Shown here: in pieces, positions 6,028 through 7,581 of the stretch
How positions within the stretch are numbered: the first letter of the stretch is position 1
Layout of the letters: each line of letters starts with the position of its first letter
DNA from: Planctomycetota bacterium
GTDB taxonomy: Bacteria; Planctomycetota; Phycisphaerae; Sedimentisphaerales; SM23-30
DNA length: 7,581 nt
Assembly: GCA_029573975.1 (NCBI GenBank)
Contig: JAKQBU010000454.1
Span: forward strand, 1-7,581
Reading direction: 5' to 3'
Position numbers and translations under genes: made by a program
The notes under the pieces: generated by a model
What the model saw: the letters and a program-made list of their open reading frames with translations, nothing else
Told to the model about the DNA's origin: nothing
Databases searched by the model: none

Positions 6028-7098
6028 TCAAACGAATCCCAGATGGCGGGTATCCGCATTCAAATATTCCAACACCAGTTTATTCTTCTCATTGGCCACA
6101 CAATGATGGTTGCAGTGGCGGGATGGATTGATCCCGAAAAATTTCGCCTTATTGGTAAACCAGAAATCCCGGAAACGGCAATCCCGGATGGAACCGATTC
6201 GCCCCTGCTCCAGGTTATACGCCTTGTCCTGGCAGGAATAGACATTCAAATCCGCCCCGATTACCGGTAAAATCTGCAGATACGGGCACCAGTCATAGCT
6301 TTTGGTAAATTTCTCGTCCAGTTCATGGTAGGCATCGTAAATTTCAAAATGTTCGCCGGCCAGTTCTTCTTTCGCCCGGGCCACCTGCTGCCTGACCTGC
6401 TCAAAAAACATCTGATGATAGCGGTTGTTTGCCGCGCCGTCGTTGTCGATGATGCAGGGCGACACCTTGACGCTGTCCACGCCGGTATCCCGCAGCCGCC
6501 GGATAAACTCGAACACATGGGCGGCATTGTTCTTATCAATGATAAAACTCACGCCCAAATAACAAGGGCCGGCCAGTTTCTTGAAGTTTTTCATATTGGC
6601 CATGACCTTGTCAAACTCATCGGGTTTCACCTTTCGATAGGAGGCATAGCTGGAGCCATCCCAGCCGTCCATCGACACCCGCAGCCAGGTGCCATGCCGG
6701 GCAAAAACTTCCGCCACCCGTCCTCTCAGATTCGACCCGTTGGTCAGCGCCGCAAACTGAATCGGTGAGGCCGCCAGCTTTTCGGCTGCCTCCGCCAGGT
6801 GAGGATAACAGAACGGCTCCCCCCCGCCGCTGAACGTGACCGCCTGCACACCCATCTCGATCAGATCGTTGATAATCTCGAACATTTTGTCGCGCGGGAT
6901 GGAATCCCTGGTGACCATATCCTTGCCTAACTGCAAATTTTCCGACCGGTAGGCACAATAACAACAGTTATGATTGCAAACATTGGTCGGCTTGATACGG
7001 ATATGCAAGGGCGGCTTTATTTGAGCTGACTGACGGGGCAGCGAATCCAGCTTGTCGGTAAAATGAAATATTTTCGTTTTCGTATATAGTAAACTCAT
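6028..7098 (-). CDS. Radical SAM protein with SPASM/twitch-like C-terminal cysteines
   Basis: This is a 356-residue iron-sulfur enzyme. The radical SAM cluster motif is CNHNCCYC, with Cys41, Cys45 and Cys48 in the canonical CxxxCxxC spacing. SGGGEP (90-95) is the SAM-binding GGE-type motif, and LTNGSNL and VSMDGWD mark the next strands of the barrel. The C-terminal part carries more cysteines: Cys271 (WCPYLQ), Cys289 (YSCQDK), Cys307, and Cys329/Cys333 in a CNHHC motif. The GSI..CRFRDFWF phrase is usual in SPASM or twitch domains, so one auxiliary Fe-S cluster is likely. Such enzymes do radical chemistry on peptides, sugars or other metabolites; the substrate here is unknown. No RiPP precursor peptide is visible nearby, and from memory this type of protein (HIRIKPTNVCNHNC, then DSIPRDKMFEI) occurs in polysaccharide and flagellar-glycan loci. 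The start ATG at 7098 has only a weak GGA upstream. It heads the six-gene run and is followed 16 bases later by the FkbH-like gene. Confidence 0.92.
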   Translation of the reverse strand: MSLLYTKTKIFHFTDKLDSLPRQSAQIKPPLHIRIKPTNVCNHNCCYCAYRSENLQLGKDMVTRDSIPRDKMFEIINDLIEMGVQAVTFSGGGEPFCYPHLAEAAEKLAASPIQFAALTNGSNLRGRVAEVFARHGTWLRVSMDGWDGSSYASYRKVKPDEFDKVMANMKNFKKLAGPCYLGVSFIIDKNNAAHVFEFIRRLRDTGVDSVKVSPCIIDNDGAANNRYHQMFFEQVRQQVARAKEELAGEHFEIYDAYHELDEKFTKSYDWCPYLQILPVIGADLNVYSCQDKAYNLEQGRIGSIRDCRFRDFWFTNKAKFFGINPSRHCNHHCVANEKNKLVLEYLNADTRHLGFV

Positions 7099-7120
7099 CT
7101 TGATTCCAATATGGCTGCTC

Positions 7121-7182
7121 CGTGTCCTTCGTGAATTTCGTGGTTATATTTTTTTACCACAAAGAATACGAAGTTCACAAAG
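7121..7182. repeat. Inverted array of degenerate 9-mers (consensus NNCACRAAG)
   Basis: The right arm holds three adjoining 9-mers: ACCACAAAG (7156-7164), AATACGAAG (7165-7173) and TTCACAAAG (7174-7182). The left arm holds three 9-mers in the opposite orientation: CGTGTCCTT (7121-7129), CGTGAATTT (7130-7138) and CGTGGTTAT (7139-7147). Apart from the AT-rich spacer around 7146-7155 the arms mirror each other, so they could fold into an imperfect hairpin closed by GTGGT/ACCAC. The array lies just upstream of the radical SAM gene. From memory, strings of CACGAAG-like units occur in intergenic DNA of many environmental genomes, but I cannot name a family. Function is unknown. Confidence 0.7.
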
Positions 7183-7296
7183 AAAAATATAAAATACTTG
7201 CTTTTAGTCCATCCTATCATTTTGTTTTCTTCGTTATCTTTTGTTTAAATAATTTGTATTCTCTTTTTTGGTGTCCTCTACGGCTTGTATAGGCTT
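7183..7296. other. AT-rich intergenic DNA between methyltransferase and radical SAM genes
   Basis: This stretch is about 28% G+C by hand count, far below the coding DNA on either side. I see no open frame of note, no tRNA and no convincing promoter pair or U-tailed hairpin in it. It may hold the promoter of the six-gene run on the - strand, but no clear -35/-10 pair could be defended. Confidence 0.5.
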
Positions 7297-7581
7297 TTAT
7301 TCAAAGTAGATAAACTCATAATCGCCGGTATAGCCAAACTCGCTAAAGAGCCACACCCATTCCTCCGGCGTGAAAAACGAGGCGCAGGTCAAGGCCCAGC
7401 ATTGTAGGTTGAAAAGCTCCTGCTCATTGCGAAAACTTTCCACCACCAGATACTTCTCCTTCCCCACCCGCTCGATTTCACGCAAAGCCGATTTTAACTC
7501 CGGAATCATCAGATTATGCAGCGTGGTAATCGAAATCACCAGATCAAACTCGCCGTCCTTAAAGGCATAGTCATCTCTGGC
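7297..7581 (-). CDS. Class I SAM-dependent methyltransferase, C-terminal part (5' end outside window)
   Basis: The frame is open from the right edge of the window to the stop at 7297, giving 94 residues. The GTG at 7537-7539 is internal, because the codons before it continue sensibly (DDYAFKDGEFDL). The phrase FKDGEFDLVISITTLHNL is the strand-4 region (post-motif II) of a Rossmann-fold methyltransferase. It is followed by a helix (PELKSALREIERV), a strand (KYLVVESF) and a C-terminal FTPEEWVWLFSEFGYTGDY segment, which fits Methyltransf_11/25-type enzymes. The glycine-rich SAM-binding motif I must lie outside the window, so activity cannot be judged. The substrate is unknown. It runs in the same direction as the radical SAM gene but is separated from it by 198 bases of repeat and AT-rich DNA, so it may be an earlier gene of the same locus or a separate unit. 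Confidence 0.85.
   Translation of the reverse strand, partial: ARDDYAFKDGEFDLVISITTLHNLMIPELKSALREIERVGKEKYLVVESFRNEQELFNLQCWALTCASFFTPEEWVWLFSEFGYTGDYEFIYFE

Noticed and set aside
6012..6059. Longer N-terminus of the FkbH-like protein
   Set aside because: It would overlap the radical SAM gene by 32 bases, and the ATG at 6011 has the much better ribosome binding site.
6028..7098. RiPP maturase with a nearby precursor peptide
   Set aside because: No small gene with a leader-core layout is visible in the adjacent gaps, and the neighbours are sugar and acyl-carrier genes.
7121..7182. CRISPR array or rho-independent terminator
   Set aside because: The units are only 9 bases with no unique spacers, and the possible hairpin is imperfect, AT-rich and lacks a clean stem followed by a U run.

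Overview
This 7.6 kb window looks like accessory surface-glycan DNA from a Gram-negative bacterium, probably of the Planctomycetota (Phycisphaerae-like) or another PVC-group lineage. The main clue is the partial protein at the left edge. It ends in a textbook PEP-CTERM tail (VPEP, a short hydrophobic helix, then four arginines), of a wording I associate from memory with Phycisphaerae-type planctomycetes. No rRNA or housekeeping gene is present to confirm the taxon.

Layout: (1) bases 1-337, + strand: 3' end of a PEP-CTERM sorted exported protein, followed by a strong intrinsic terminator (386-421). (2) Bases 420-1106, - strand: a single-pass membrane protein of unknown function, convergent with the PEP-CTERM gene. 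(3) Bases 1175-6011 plus 6028-7098, all - strand: six genes packed almost without gaps. In transcription order these are a radical SAM protein with extra C-terminal cysteines, a FkbH-type HAD-IIIC/GNAT-like protein, a stand-alone acyl carrier protein, a two-part GNAT-like acyltransferase, a DegT/DnrJ/EryC1/StrS sugar aminotransferase and a WbuC-type cupin. (4) Bases 7099-7296: an AT-rich gap holding an inverted array of degenerate 9-mers. (5) Bases 7297-7581, - strand: the C-terminal part of a class I SAM-dependent methyltransferase, cut by the window edge.

How the genes may work together (inference): the aminotransferase puts an amino group on a nucleotide-linked keto sugar. The FkbH protein loads a small acyl unit (glyceryl in characterised relatives, from 1,3-bisphosphoglycerate) onto the ACP. 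The GNAT-like protein could then transfer that acyl group to the new sugar amine. The radical SAM protein and the methyltransferase would add further modification, and the WbuC cupin belongs to a family found in O-antigen loci. Overlapping stop/start codons at most junctions imply coupled translation of one pathway. No glycosyltransferase, flippase, polymerase or sugar dehydratase lies in the window, so this is at most part of a larger locus, and the product cannot be read from the sequence alone.

No CRISPR array, tRNA, rRNA, transposase or integrase was seen. No gene-free stretch exceeds 300 bases; the gaps are 338-419 (terminator), 1107-1174 (ribosome binding site only) and 7099-7296 (repeat plus AT-rich DNA).
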